Source: Hordeum vulgare subsp. vulgare
Taxonomy: Eukaryota; Streptophyta; Magnoliopsida; Poales; Poaceae
Length of the DNA: 64,000 bases
Reading direction: 5' to 3'
Assembly (NCBI RefSeq): GCF_904849725.1
Contig: NC_058518.1
Span: 322,918,581-322,982,580, forward strand
The notes below the pieces were generated by a model that was given only the letters and a program-made list of their open reading frames with translations, was not told the DNA's origin and ran no database searches. Shown in pieces: positions 32,717 to 43,941 of the stretch (the first letter of the stretch is position 1; every line of letters begins with the position of its first letter). Position numbers and translations under genes: made by a program.

Positions 32717-34911
32717 TGTGGGGACCCCGACTAGCAAGTCGAGTTCGCCGTGCCCAGTGACCCCAAGGATCAATGTTCACTGAACACAGATACTGAATAA
32801 TAGAGTCTTACATCCAAGTACCGAAATTATTACATCAAACGACCAAAAGGTCGGGTTCAAGAGCGTGGCCTAAGGCCAAATTAAACAGATACATCGAGTA
32901 GCAGAAACTCGTAAGGGCTAAGCGGTGCCCATGCCATCAAGCCTACACCGACAGGCATTCTGACTTGGAAGCGTCCTAGATCGCAGGTTCGTCTCCGACG
33001 GCGTACTCGTCGCCAAACTCCGGTCCTTCCATGTCTGGTCAATAATATAACCAGTGGCAAGCCAATGAGTAATTTGAATGTACTCGCAAACAGCCCATGA
33101 TATGAACATTTATAGTGAAAATAACAGTAACATGCATCTTTAGTGGAATGCAATTTGGTGGAATGATCAGGTATATGCAACAAGTTAAAGAATTACTCTT
33201 TAAGAACAGGTTACAGATATCGACATATCTGACCGAGGAATGAACACACCGGGTTCACCCTATATACCAAGTCATCGGACTTGTCATAACCTAAATGTAT
33301 CAGCTGAGGGCTAAACCATCCGGGTTTACCCTATATGCCAAGTCACCGAACTTGGTCATATTATTATTTTTATAACAACGCCTTTTTAACAGCACACACA
33401 CACACTCACACTTGGTTTATGCGGAAACGCTGGACGTAGTTTAAGCAGCACCACCCAACTGTCCTTGACCGTGGACACGGCTATTCGAATAGTTTACACT
33501 CTGCAGAGGTAGTACGCTGGACCCACAAGAAACGGGAAACTTCTGAGTCATCCACGACTCGCGGTATATCACATATACCCGAGGTAAGTACCCGATCATC
33601 ATCTTTCCCCCGACGATACTAGAAAAAGAGGTCCACTCGATTGGTACCCACCCCACATGTTGTACGTCTTACGAGCACCGACTCTGGACAGTATCAACCA
33701 TGCAGGGACCAACGGTGAGCCTGGAACTCATAAAAATGGCATAGTCGTCCTACCTGGCACGACCCCATCACGAGAGTGACACCGATCACTCCCGCCACTA
33801 GTAATGTGGCTCTTTGCTAGCACCGACCAGAGTAATCAACAAAGCCCCGTCCCAAAAAGGGGTATCGTGGTCGTACTGGTAAGGTTGGGACGGTCGACAC
33901 ATCATAAATCTAATCCCATTTCCGAAACCAATAGTCACACCAAAACACCGGTGCATGACTTCACCAAAAGTGATCACCAACTCATCATCACCCTCGGGCA
34001 TTAGTGGCACCCGACGGGGTTTTCGTAAACTCTTTGATTTAACTCATCATCATGCTCATGATAAAATGCTCTATCTTTACTTGTCAACATGGTATTAACA
34101 TGACCCTCAAGGGGTAGGGTCAAGCTCAGTGCAATGATCTTACTCTACTAGTCAGCATGACAGTAGCATGATCCTAATAGATGGTATGGTCAAGCTCATC
34201 ATGCTTGTGCTCCGAGGAGCCATATGAATAACATTACTATCATGCAAGTGCTTCGAAGAAGCCTTCGGTACCATCACCACAATGATGAACCGGCATCGTC
34301 ATCACATGCAACGGGAAAGTACTTGCTATTCTAGCATGCATCATTTTATATGCTCAAGTCATGGTCAAAGGGCTGCTTGCCTTGGTCAGCTAGGTATCCG
34401 GGGACTTCGAGGTCTTCTGCTCCGGATCCTCCGTCACTCGGTAACTCTACCGTCGAGAAACGAATAAATAAATAATAGCTCACACCAAAACATATCACAA
34501 GGTGCTTTTAAAAATGTTGCAAAGCTTGAATAAATTCAGTTTATTATTTTGGAAAATGTTTCCTATGGTTTTTATTAGCTAAGCATATTTATTTAAAAGC
34601 AAACAGAAGAAAACCGTTGCTTTTAATATCATTTTATTATACCAAAATAGTTTCTGTTTTTGGTAATTGTCAAACACTACAGAATCAATTACTACACATT
34701 TTTAGAAAATTACTGGTGGAAGAATCATATTTTTCTACTGGCTAAATATTTTTATAAAAATCATTTAAGTTGCAGGTTAAAAATAAAAATAAAAAGGCCA
34801 GGGGAGATCTAGCCGGCCCAACCAGCAGGCCTGGCCACCAGGCGCGCATGGGCCAGGTTCAAACCTGACCTGCGAGCCCCTGGGGTCAGCGTCAGCGGCT
34901 GCGCGCGCTGG
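32717..34911 (-). mobile_element. LTR of a Tekay-like element, 5' part deleted
   Basis: On the minus strand it ends CGGGGTCCCCACA at 32717, followed by the primer site. The other end merges near 34911 into integrase coding sequence with no TG start. The sequence there (CAGGTTTGAACCTGGCCC, then T-rich) resembles the interior of the 4-kb Tekay LTR near 52215-52290. About 2.2 kb of LTR remain. No coding content. Confidence 0.75.
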
Positions 34912-35484
34912 TTGTCCGCCCGTCTGCGGGTGGAAAGCCGTACTGAAGGAGAGTTTGGTTCCGAGAGCTTCTTGAAACTTCTTCCAGAATCTTGAGGTGA
35001 ACTGCGTGCCGCGGTCGGGCACGATCTCCTTGGGAACTCCATGGAGACTCACCACTCGATGAATGTATAGACTGGCCAGCTGGCTGCCATCGTAGGTGGT
35101 GTTAACGGGGATGAAATGGACCACCTTGGTCAAACGATCGACTATGACCCAAATGGAGTTATGACCCTTATTCGACCGGGGCAACCCGGTGATGAAGTCC
35201 ATGCCGACTTTATCCCACTTCCATTCCGGCACTTGAAGAGGTTGCAACAATCCAACAGGTCGCTGGTGTTCAGCCTTGATTCGCTGGCATACATCGCATT
35301 TAGCGACATAGGAGCCAATTTCCCTCTTCATGCCATGCCACGAGAATCGTTCTCGGATGTCTTGGTACATCTTGGTACCACCTGGATGGATAGAGTATGG
35401 TGTGTCATGAGCCTCTTGCAGGATCAAGTCCTTAAGTTCGGCCTTGTTAGGTATGCACAAGCGCTTCCTGTTGGGGATATTACC
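34912..35484 (-). pseudogene. pol: Tekay-like integrase fragment
   Basis: The minus strand reads IPNRKRLCIPNKAELKDLI, then the zinc domain (EAHDTPYSIHPGGTKMY, CDVCQRIKAEHQRP), then WKWDKVGMDFITGLP with the first catalytic D and VPDRGTQFTSRFW with the second. It ends at HPQTGGQ, just before the catalytic E, where it fuses to LTR interior. The other end is cut at 35485 by the Tat-type LTR. It closely resembles the integrase at 59362-60225. Confidence 0.9.
35480..35484. repeat. Presumed target duplication TTACC of the Tat-type element
   Basis: These are the five bases before the LTR start. The partner was lost with the element's 3' half. Confidence 0.4.
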
Positions 35485-35957
35485 TGTTAATAACCCGCCC
35501 TAGTTGGGCCGGGTCACCAAATCAGGCGATTCACCTAAACAGTGATTTGGGCCTTGGCCTGGCCAGATCAAGGTCATATGGCGGTTTATGATTTCTGGAA
35601 GGTCTCCAAGCTTTGAAGGACGACGACTTAGAGACCACGGGGGTCACGATTTGTAGAAAGGAAAGTATCCTTGTAAACCCTAAGGATTCGACCTGTATAT
35701 AAAGGCGAGTCCCAGGGAAGGAGAGGGCAGGTTAAAAATCATCGAGTGCTAGGTCTGGCGAGTTACGCCTTCCTTGTAATCGAAACCACATCAATACAAA
35801 CCAAAGCAGTACATAGGCCTTTACCTCCTCACGAGGGGCCGAACCTGGGTAAATTGCCGTGTCTCTCCCGCTTAACCCCTTTGAGTCGCCACCAGGGTGC
35901 GATGGCTCCAGTACTAAGTCCTTTCACGAGGACATCTGCCGTGACAAAACCACGACA
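35485..35957 (+). mobile_element. 5' LTR of the Tat-type element
   Basis: 473 bp, TGTTAATAACCCGCCC to CCACGACA. A TATA box, TATATAAAGG, lies at about 35695-35704. Primer site two bases downstream. Confidence 0.85.
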
Positions 35958-35959
35958 GT

Positions 35960-35976
35960 TGGCGCCCACCGTGGGG
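35960..35976 (+). other. Primer binding site of the Tat-type element
   Basis: TGGCGCCCACCGTGGGG two bases after the LTR. Common in Tat-lineage elements; I do not assign the tRNA. Confidence 0.8.
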
Positions 35977-36036
35977 CCTACGCACGGTGGAGTTGAGTTC
36001 TCAAAGGGAGCCCTACCAGGGTTTTGGAGTTACGCG

Positions 36037-37206
36037 ATGGGGCTCATGACCTGGAGCCGCCGCGGGAAAACCTACATCGACAACCAGCGATGGGGACCTG
36101 AAGCGGATTCGATTGAATCTGGTTACAGGGTCCCCTTCGGCAAGATCAACATCTTCATCGGCATGATCGGATCATCCGTGCTTGAGCCGGACATCTCCAC
36201 CGACATCGTCGAGCCGGCCAGGTACATCCGCCCAGTAATAATGCCAAATCTGACTCCCCTGGTCTTCGTGGGGTTCATGCAGGGATCGGAGGAGCAAGAG
36301 CGCTCGTCGACTCAGGAAACTACACCGGTCAACTCTGATGATGAATCATCCATGGGCGATTCAGATTCAATCCGGTCTCTACATGGGGATTGTCTTGGGG
36401 GCTTTTCGTTGGCCATGGACCTCGAAGTCCTTGACCGAACCCGCCGTCAGATCGCCATTTACATGGCGGGGGCGACTCAACCCACACAAAACCCCACCGG
36501 AGGCGATGGAGCCGGCGAGACGTCCAGAAGCCCGGCCGCAGTCCTGGTGGATTTAGCGGCAGAAATCACAAGGATGATGGCGACTCCCCTCACACCAGAA
36601 AACCAGGAGGAGATAAACGCAGAGCTGGCGAAACTCAGAGAGGCAGTGGCAAAGGCTCATCGGGATGCCGAGGTGTAGTCCGCTAGGATCGAGACTCGGC
36701 AAGCTCAAATTGCGGCCGAAAGGATGCGTTTAAACACTGACAACTGGCGGCTCGAAAGACAGCAGCGCGCATCTGACGTCGTCCATCAACGGAGACACCA
36801 GGGTCGCCTGCCCCATGATCTCAACCCGACCCGCCTGTTCGACACTCCACGAACCCCTGGGGCGGGAGCCGCCCCGGGGGTAGGACAGGGTCGCCCGCCT
36901 AACCCGCCGGGTCAGCCGGCTGAGGATCGCATTCCTCGATTCCGGACGCCTCAAGGCCACTTTTCCAACCCGATGGACAACGTCCTTGCCGTAACTCGCC
37001 ATCTGGAATCTTTTCTGATTCACGGCAACACTCCTGCCAAGATAGAAGCAAGGAACACCATCGAGATGTTGAAGACGGCGGTGGTTCAAAATGCCCAGTT
37101 CTCACACAACCTCGCGAGGTTGCATTCCACTCCCCAGGCAAGCTACACCAGGAGCCGGCCAGAGGACCAGCCCGCCGTAAACAGCGGGCCGCGACACGTC
37201 CCATAG
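36037..37206 (+). pseudogene. gag: Tat gag N-terminal region
   Basis: A frame usable from the ATG near 36037 (MGLMTWSRRGKTYIDNQRWG) runs to a TAG at 36676 and continues in the same frame to 37206. Gln, Arg and Pro are abundant (RQQRASDVVHQRRHQGR). No fold recognised. It precedes the capsid domain at 37300. The frame that opens inside the LTR at 35746 is probably not used from there. The single stop marks decay. Confidence 0.65.
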
Positions 37207-37299
37207 GACAACCCGCCTGATCAGAACCCACCGGGCCGGGATCTCCCGAACACCCAAGATGAACCGGCCCCCCTTGTCGGGGGCGGAGGGTGAGTAGGG

Positions 37300-37596
37300 G
37301 TGCCATGCTTGGCCCTCGCCCTTCGTAACAAAAGGATGCCCCAATATTTTAAGGGACCAAGAAAGGTGCCTAATTACACCCCGGACCTTGAGGCGGCATC
37401 GTGGATCGAGAGTTATGAAATCGCCATGGACATGCTGGACGTAAACGAGGCGGTTTGCACCAGATACTTCACGATGATGCTCGAGGGGTCAGCACGTACT
37501 TGGTTGAAAAACTTACCTCCCAACTCCATCCAGACCTGGGCCGAGTTAAAAGAGCGTTTCATCAAAACTTCCGAGGAACTTGCAAACGTCCGATGA
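37300..37596 (+). pseudogene. gag: Tat gag capsid, first part
   Basis: It reads FKGPRKVPNYTPDLEAASWIES, then MLEGSARTWLKNLPPNSIQTWAELKERFI, the retrotransposon gag capsid motif (Pfam Retrotrans_gag type). A frameshift near 37590 moves the continuation to the next frame. Confidence 0.88.
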
Positions 37597-38804
37597 CGAT
37601 CGTCGATCTACAACACTGTGTTCAGCGCCCGGATGAGTCGGCTCACCATTGGTCACGGCGGGTTGTAGAAATTATCCATTCGTCAGATGGTATTACGGAG
37701 GCTCAAGCTGTGCTGATCCTCGAGCAGAATTGCCATTACGAACCCTTGGTGCAAAAATTGGGGCGACTCAGGAGAAAGGTCCAAGACATGGGAGAGCTGA
37801 TGGACACCCTCACTAGGTACGCTGAGGCAGATGACACCAAAGATCCTGGTGAGGACGGTAAGTCTAATTCGCCCAAGAAGGGCGAGTCATCCAAAAACCA
37901 TGCCCGGTTCCAGGGACGTAACCGCCACAATCAAGGGGCCAATGGCAAGCGAAGACCACAAGAAGAGCCCTCGGACTTAGTCGCCAATACCGACGCCAAC
38001 AATGGCAACCAACGCCAGAAGAAAAACAGGGGGTTTAGCGGGAAGAGGCCGCATAACTATGAAGAGCTACTCAAAGGCCCTTGCCCGCACCATGGCATGG
38101 CAGACGGTCCGACGACTCACTCCTGGGAGAACTGCTTCGTAATGCGGGAGTTTCGGGCGGAGGCGATCAAGAAAAGTCAAAACGACGACCCGGACCAGCG
38201 CCAGGAGCAGTTCGCCGCACCCAACCAACGACATAACCCCTTTGACGACTTTCCCGAACAGGGGGCTCAGGGAGGCCCACAACCAGGCGGCGGCCAATAC
38301 CCGGTGCACCACCAGCAGCGGTATAACCCGCCAGGAGCCTTTCAGCAGCCACCCCCACAGGAGGCTCCGCAGGGTCAGGATGATAACGGGGGTTTCCGCA
38401 GCAACCCCAAACAGTTAAGTAATGGGCAGTATCATGTTTTCACCACCAATGCTTGCAGGCGCGATAAGAAGGTGAGTCACTGGGTGTACAGTGTATCTGA
38501 ACAAACCATAACATGGAGCAGGGAGGATCACCCGCCAAGAGTTGACAACCCACGCGATTTAGCGTTGGTCGTGGCTCCCCAAGTTGGGGGTTACACCCTG
38601 TCCAAAGTGCTAATGGATGGTGGCAGCAGCATCAATATCTTATATTTTGACACTTTCCAAAGGATGAACCTATTGGAAAAGGACCTGATGCCTTCAACCA
38701 CGTTTTTCCACGGAATCGTCCCGGGCAAGTCGGCCTACCCCATAGGCCGGGTCAGGCTCACAGGGCGTTTGGAACTGCGCAGAATTACAGGTTGGAGTCA
38801 CTGA
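37597..38804 (+). pseudogene. gag-pro: Tat gag C-terminal part and protease
   Basis: The frame carries capsid residues (QRPDESAHHWSRRVVEI), a charged low-complexity linker, a CPHHGMADGPTTHSWENCF segment (Cys/His arrangement usual in Tat gag) and a Gln/Pro/Gly-rich stretch. The retropepsin site is VLMDGGSSINILYF near 38610-38650. A frameshift near 38790 ends the frame. Confidence 0.87.
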
Positions 38805-39127
38805 TTTTCGAGGTGGTCAAATTGAAAAGCCCCTACCATGCGTTATTCGGGCGGCCGTCTTACGCCCGCTTCATGGCTCGCCCGTGCTATGTTTACACCA
38901 AGCTCAAAATGCCTGGTCCCAAAGGACCTATCACGGTTGATGGAGATAGAAGGATTGCAAAGGAATGTGAAGAAGGGGACGCGGCTTATGCGGAAGTCGC
39001 CTGCGCTGCAGAGGAGCTCAAACACCATCGGGCCAATGTTGACCCGGCGGACATGTCACCCCTAAAGAAGCGACTACAGATACTGAGTCGCCCCTCATTT
39101 TCAAGCCAATGGATGACACTAAGATAA
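38792..39127 (+). pseudogene. pol: Tat protease to RT linker
   Basis: It reads EVVKLKSPYHALFGRPSYARFM, the conserved end of the protease region (YHALFGRP), then LKMPGPKGPITVDGD. It ends by frameshift near 39100. A TAG at about 39190 further interrupts the stretch to RT. Confidence 0.85.
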
Positions 39128-39255
39128 TCGATTTCGTTCCTGGCGATTCATCCAAGCAGTTCACCATTGGGACGGGTCTGGACCCCAAATAGGAAAGCGC
39201 GCTCATCGAATTCATCCGTGAGAATCGGGACATCTTCGCGTGGAAACCTTCTGAC

Positions 39256-40464
39256 ATGCCTGGTGTGCCGAGAGAATTCGCTGAGCACCATCTTAATGTT
39301 GACCCAAAGGCAAAACCCATCCAGCAGTACCTTCGCAGATTTAACAAGGAGCGACGCAAGGCGATTGGGGAAGAGGTTGCCCGTCCTTTAGCAGCCGGAT
39401 TCATCATGGAAGTTTTTCACCCCAAATGGCTGGCTAACCCGGTTTTGGTACTCAAGAAGAACGGTACCTTTCGTATGTGCATTGACTACACTTACCTCAA
39501 CAGAGGTTGTCCAAAAGATCCCTTCGCTCTTCCCCGCGTCGACCAGATCATTGACTCGGTGGCGGGATGCGAACGATTGTGCTTTTTGGACGCCTACTCA
39601 GGATATCACCAAATCAAGATGGCCGTGGAGGATCAAGAGAAAACAACCTTTATAACCCCCTTTGGGGCTTTTTGTTATGTGTCCATGCCTTTTGGACTCA
39701 AGAGTGCGGGGGCGACTTATCAGCGCTGCATCCAGAATTGCCTCCGCAACCAAATCGGTCGCAACGTCCATGCCTATGCCGACGATATTGTGATCAAAAC
39801 CTGCCAGGGGGAGACACTACTGGAGGATCTCAAGGAAACGTTCGATAATCTACGGGTATATCAGATGAAGCTAAATCCCACCAAATGTGTTTTTGGTGTG
39901 CCTGCAGGGAAATTGCTGGGTTTCCTGGTATCGGAGCGCGGCATTGAAGCTAACCCGGACAAGATCGAAGCAGTTACATCCCTTGGAAAGCCGGCGAACG
40001 TTAATCAAGTTCAACGACTGGCGGGTCGCATTGCGGCCCTAAGTCGTTTCGTAAGTCGCCTGGGTGAGAAGGCGATTCCTCTTTATCAGTTATTAAGGAA
40101 ATCTGATCGGTTTGTTTGGACGAATGAGGCAGACGAGGCGCTCGAAGCCCTAAAATGCCAATTGGTTAACCCGCCGGTCCTGGCCGCCCCGATTGAAAAA
40201 GAGCCCATGCTTCTGTATATCGCGGCAAATTCCAAAGCAGTAAGTGTGGCAGTGGTCGTTGAAAGAAAGGAGGAAGGGAAGGAGTACCCAGTGCAACGCC
40301 CGGTATATTTTATCAGCGAGTTGTTAACTCTTTCCAAGCAGCGGTACCCACACTGGCAGAAGTTGGTATATGGGGTGTTTATGGCGAGTCGAAAACTTAA
40401 GCATTATTTCCAAGAACACCCTATCACAGTGGTTAGCTCTGCCCCCTTGGGGACATCATCCAAA
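39256..40464 (+). pseudogene. pol: Tat reverse transcriptase and partial RNase H
   Basis: The open frame holds the RT blocks RMCIDYTYLNRGCPKDPF, FLDAYSGYHQI, MPFGLKSAGATYQR and VHAYADDIVIK (YADD active site), then the connection LGFLVSERGIEANPDK. RNase H begins with LLYIAANSKAVSVAVVVER, where the usual catalytic Asp of the first strand reads Ala/Ser. It continues to HYFQEHPITVVSSAPLG and then suffers a frameshift and breaks off next to element B's polypurine tract. The open frame runs into the LTR by chance. RT catalytic residues look intact. Confidence 0.92.
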
Positions 40465-40474
40465 TGGGGGAGAT
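40465..40474 (+). other. Polypurine tract of element B
   Basis: TGGGGGAGAT lies directly before the LTR start TGTTTGAGC. It is the only piece of B's 3' internal region left. The same GAGAT precedes the LTR at position 6. Confidence 0.7.
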
Positions 40475-42868
40475 TGTTTGAGCATATATCTCCATATGTG
40501 GTTTTGGTAATTGATGACAATTCCTGTGGACTAATGGTTGCCTTAAGTTATATTTATAGGATTTTCCATAGGCACTTCTTGAAGTCCATCTGTTGGGTTC
40601 AAGGAGTTTATATGATGACCAAGATGGTATTCAAGGTATTATCCAAAGAGTTGTCATAGAGACACAAGGTTGATCTAGATCTCAGACAAAGAGTAAATCA
40701 AGATGATCAACACACAAAGCGTAAAAGATGTACCGAGAGGGATCAAGTGATCCCATGGTATGGTAAGCATTGTCCATTACGTGTTTGTGTACTAACCCAT
40801 GGTCTTTGTGAGAGTTCTATGTGGGGGTTAGGTGTGCTTCCATGGGCTTGCATCAAAATAAGATCTCATCCAACCCATGAAGGATGACGTCAAGTGATGA
40901 TCGTCATCAAGATTGCGGTGTGCAAGTTCAAGTGGATCAGCACGAATATATCATGCTTGATGCTTGCCGTCCATTGTGGTGGCAATGGACTTGTGAAGAT
41001 ATGCTGAAGAGCGGCTCACCCATAGTGTGTATGGGGGAGCAATCAACTAGTCTTCATCAAGCCAACGCAATCAAGAAAGGTGGTCCATCTTGAGGAAGCC
41101 AAGATCATCATCATCTAGATCAAGAGGACGAGGTGCGAGGTATAGGTTTGCCCTTGATTGGTTTTCTGTTTTAGGATAGATTGTCGTACTGTCAAGGGGG
41201 GCTCTCAAGTGAGTAGCTTGATCGTATCGTTCGTTGAGAGCTCAAACCATTTGCATCCTTGCATCATACTTCTTGGTTCTTGTTTGGTGTTTCTCTTTGT
41301 GAGTTTTAGAGCTTATGTTCAGCTTCATGACAAACTCGAGTTCATTGAAAACGGAGTCCATATGCATCTTCTATGATGTTTTCGATGTTGGGAGTTTTTA
41401 CCGGTCTTACTCGAAGAAGGGTTCTGACCATTTTCTTATGGGAATTTTCTCACTTGCTTATTATTGATATTTCTATCAAGATTGTGTTATCCCATGTGGT
41501 TATCTTTCCAACAAACTTGGTTTCGTTGAATTAGGAGTCCGTATGCGAAAGTTATAGCAGTTTCAGTATCCAGCGGTAGTACCGCTCCTCGTGCGAGCGG
41601 TAGTACCGCTCGTGTAGTGGTAGTACCGCCCCCGGAGAGGTATTACCGCCCCCGGAGCGGTAGTAATTTTTACTACCACTCCCTAGCGGTAGTACCGCTC
41701 CAGGACCACTTCGTCGGACTGTTTTTTGCATACTTTTTGGCTTCAGCATGGTTGATGAACGTACCGAGCGGTAGTACCGCTCCATGAGCGGTAGTACCGC
41801 TATGTGCGGGTTGTGAGGCTTAACGGTTGGATTTTTCCCCACCTATAGAAGGGGGTATTCTTCCCCATTGAACCTTATTTCTTTAGCTCGTGTTCTTCCC
41901 CCATTGTTGACCTTCTTCGAGCTTGCTAACTCTCAATCCCTCCAATGATTCTTGCTAGTTCTTGAGGGAAAAGAGAGAGGAGATCTAGATCCACATTTCC
42001 ACCAATCACTCTCTCCTCTAAGTGAGGGGAACCCCTTGGGTCTAGATCTTGGAGTTCTTCGTGTTCTTCTTTGTTCTTCCTCTCATTTTCCTCCCTAGCA
42101 TTAGTTGCTTTGGTTGGATTTGGGAGAGAAGCACTTGGGCACTCCGTGTGCCCTTGCCATTGCCTTAGTTGCATCGGTTTGAGTTCTCCACGGTGATACG
42201 TGCAAGTTAAGTTTGAGAAGATTATTACCTTTGGTACTTAGTACCATAGATATTGTTCTTCGTGGATTCTTTGGCGTCCTAGAAGCTTGGTGGTGTCTCG
42301 GAGCTCAATCATTGTGGTGTAAAGCTCCGGGCAAGTGTCGGGGTCTCCAATTAGGTTGTGGAGATTGCCTCGAGCAATTTGTACGGGTATCGGTGACCGC
42401 CCCCAAGGTTTGCCATTTTTATGGGTTCGGTGACCGCCCTCAAGGGTCCCTTAGATGAATCACGACATCTTGCATTGTGCGAGAGCGTGAGGAGATTACG
42501 GTGGCCTTAGTGGCATCTTGGGGAGCATTGTGCCTCCACACTGCTCCAATGGAGATTAGCATCCGCAAGGGTGTGAACTTCGGGATACATCATCGTCTCC
42601 GCGTGCCTCGGTTATCTCTTACCCGAACCCTTTACTTATGCACTTTACTTTGTGATAGCCATATTGTTTATTGTCATATTTCTTGCTATCACTTAGTTGT
42701 TTATCTTGCCTAGCATAAGTTGTTGGTGCACATAGGTGAGCCTAGTTGTTGTAGGTTTTGTGCTTGACAAATTAAATGTTAGTTTTATTCCGCATTTGTT
42801 CAAGCCTAAATCGTAACTATTTTAAAGCGCCTATTCACCCCCCTCTAGGCGACATCCACGTACTTTCA
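40475..42868 (+). mobile_element. 3' LTR of element B
   Basis: 2394 bp, TGTTTGAGCATATATC to CTTTCA. It is closely similar to the 5' LTR apart from that copy's duplication and deletion. It holds about eight palindrome copies between 41572 and 41801 and a TATA-like box at 41843-41851. Confidence 0.93.
41572..41801 (+). repeat. Palindrome array in element B 3' LTR
   Basis: AGCGGTAGTACCGCT or close variants start at 41572, 41596, 41616, 41636, 41656, 41685, 41767 and 41787, several 20 bp apart, ending about 42 bp before a TATA-like CCTATAGAAGG. Same motif and placement as 327-671. Confidence 0.88.
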
Positions 42869-42873
42869 ATAGT
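42869..42873. repeat. Target site duplication ATAGT (right copy)
   Basis: It matches 25621-25625. Confidence 0.93.
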
Positions 42874-43344
42874 TTATCACGAAGCTCTAGAAGCTTGGTG
42901 GCACTGACTTTGGAGAACCATCACCATATCATCTTGAAGATTAACTCCCACTTGATTCAGGCGATTGTTGTACTCACACAATCTGAGCACATGCTCAACG
43001 ATTGAGATTTTCTCCTTTACTTTGTAGACAAAGAATCTTGTCGGAGGTCTCATACCTCTCAACAAGGGCACGAGCATGAAATCTCAATTTCATCTCTTAA
43101 AACATATCTTATGTTCCGTGACGTTTTCAAAATGTCTTCGGCGCCTTGCTTCTAAGCCATTAAGTATTACGCACTGAACTATCACGTAGTCATCAAAAAC
43201 GTGTATGTCAGATGTTCGCAACATCCACAGATGATGCTCGAGGTGCAGCACACCAAGTGGTGCATTAAGGACATAAGCCTTCTGTGCAGCAATGAGGACA
43301 ATCCTCAGTTTTACGAACTCAGTCCGTAAAGTTGCTACTATCAT
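42874..43344 (-). pseudogene. gag: Element C gag, N-terminal part (decayed)
   Basis: The minus strand is collinear with BARE gag: LRIVLIAAQKAYVLNAPLG, CVILNGLEARRRRHFE, and EKISIVEHVLRLCEYNNRLNQVGVNL are diverged forms of intact gag blocks. The frame is shifted at least once near 43080 and the usual start is lost. It joins the piece ending at 25620 across the element B insertion. Confidence 0.82.
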
Positions 43345-43617
43345 GTTTCAACTAAATTTTCTCTAGGAACATATAAAAAATAGTTTAGCTATAGCGCAAG
43401 CTACATCATAATTCGCAAAGACATTTTGACTATGTTCATGATAATTAGTTCAATTAATCATATTACTTGAGAACTCCCACTCAAAAAAAATACATCCCTC
43501 TAGTCATTTGAGTGGTGCATGATCCAAATCCACTAACTCAAGTCCGATCATCACGTGAGTTGAGTATAGTTTCAGTGGTAAACATCTCTATGCTAATCAT
43601 ATCAACTATAGATTCAT
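43345..43617 (-). other. Partial leader of element C
   Basis: This matches the gag-proximal leader of the young BARE element (ACTCCCACTCAAAAA, then CAAGTCCGATCATCACGTGAG) but stops abruptly near 43617 at GATTCATG, where a second gag start from a less decayed copy begins. Confidence 0.8.
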
Positions 43618-43941
43618 GCTCCTCAACTTCAACTCCTGGAACATCTCAAATTCTCCATGACGCTCAAAGCGACGTTGAAGTCCCGGTTCTAAGCCATACA
43701 AGACTGCACATTGAACTACTGAGTAGTCGTCCTTACGTGCTAACCAAGCGTTCTTAACATCCTGGTCAGCCATAGCGGGTGGTTCATCTCCTAGCGCAGC
43801 ATTAAGGACATAATCCTTCTTCCCAGCTTGTAAGATTAGCTTAAGATTACGAGCCCAGTCTACAAAGTTGCTTCCATCATCTTTCAACTTAGCTTTCTCT
43901 AGGAACGTATTAAAATTCAGGGTGACTGTCGCGTGAGCCAT
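43618..43941 (-). pseudogene. gag: Second gag N-terminus, about 105 codons, little decayed
   Basis: It begins MAHATVTLNFNTFLEKAKLKDD and stays open to FEMFQELK, then runs off into unrelated sequence at the junction near 43618-43628. By eye it is about 96% identical to the young gag at 14886-15929 and much better preserved than the gag copy to its left. It has its own leader, primer site and LTR on the right. Confidence 0.9.

Larger units (their letters stand above)
35485..40464 (+). mobile_element. Tat-type Ty3/Gypsy element, 3' half deleted
   Basis: Plus strand: short 5' LTR, primer site TGGCGCCCACCGTGGGG, long gag, DGGSS protease, RT with YADD, then RNase H broken off within a conserved block near 40464. 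Integrase, polypurine tract and 3' LTR are absent. The primer site and the RT block MPFGLKSAGATYQR are usual for the Tat lineage. It lies inside the Tekay-like integrase. The right end abuts the polypurine tract and 3' LTR of element B, so a deletion removed everything between. Confidence 0.85.
25626..42868 (+). mobile_element. Element B: Copia-type retrotransposon with nested insertions
   Basis: The LTRs are 25626-28364 and 40475-42868, with TGTTAGAGCATATATC / CTTTCA ends, an initiator tRNA-Met primer site and a perfect ATAGT target duplication. Gag opens after a short leader. Everything from the gag zinc knuckle to the polypurine tract is replaced by other elements (30489-40464). The UBN2-like gag and tRNA-Met primer point to Copia. 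The very long coiled-coil gag suggests the SIRE/Maximus lineage, but with no pol left this is inference. Confidence 0.88.

Noticed and set aside
35746..36036. Start of the 310-codon frame inside the Tat LTR as the gag N-terminus
   Set aside because: It would begin upstream of the primer site within the LTR; a start after the primer site near 36037 fits element organisation better.
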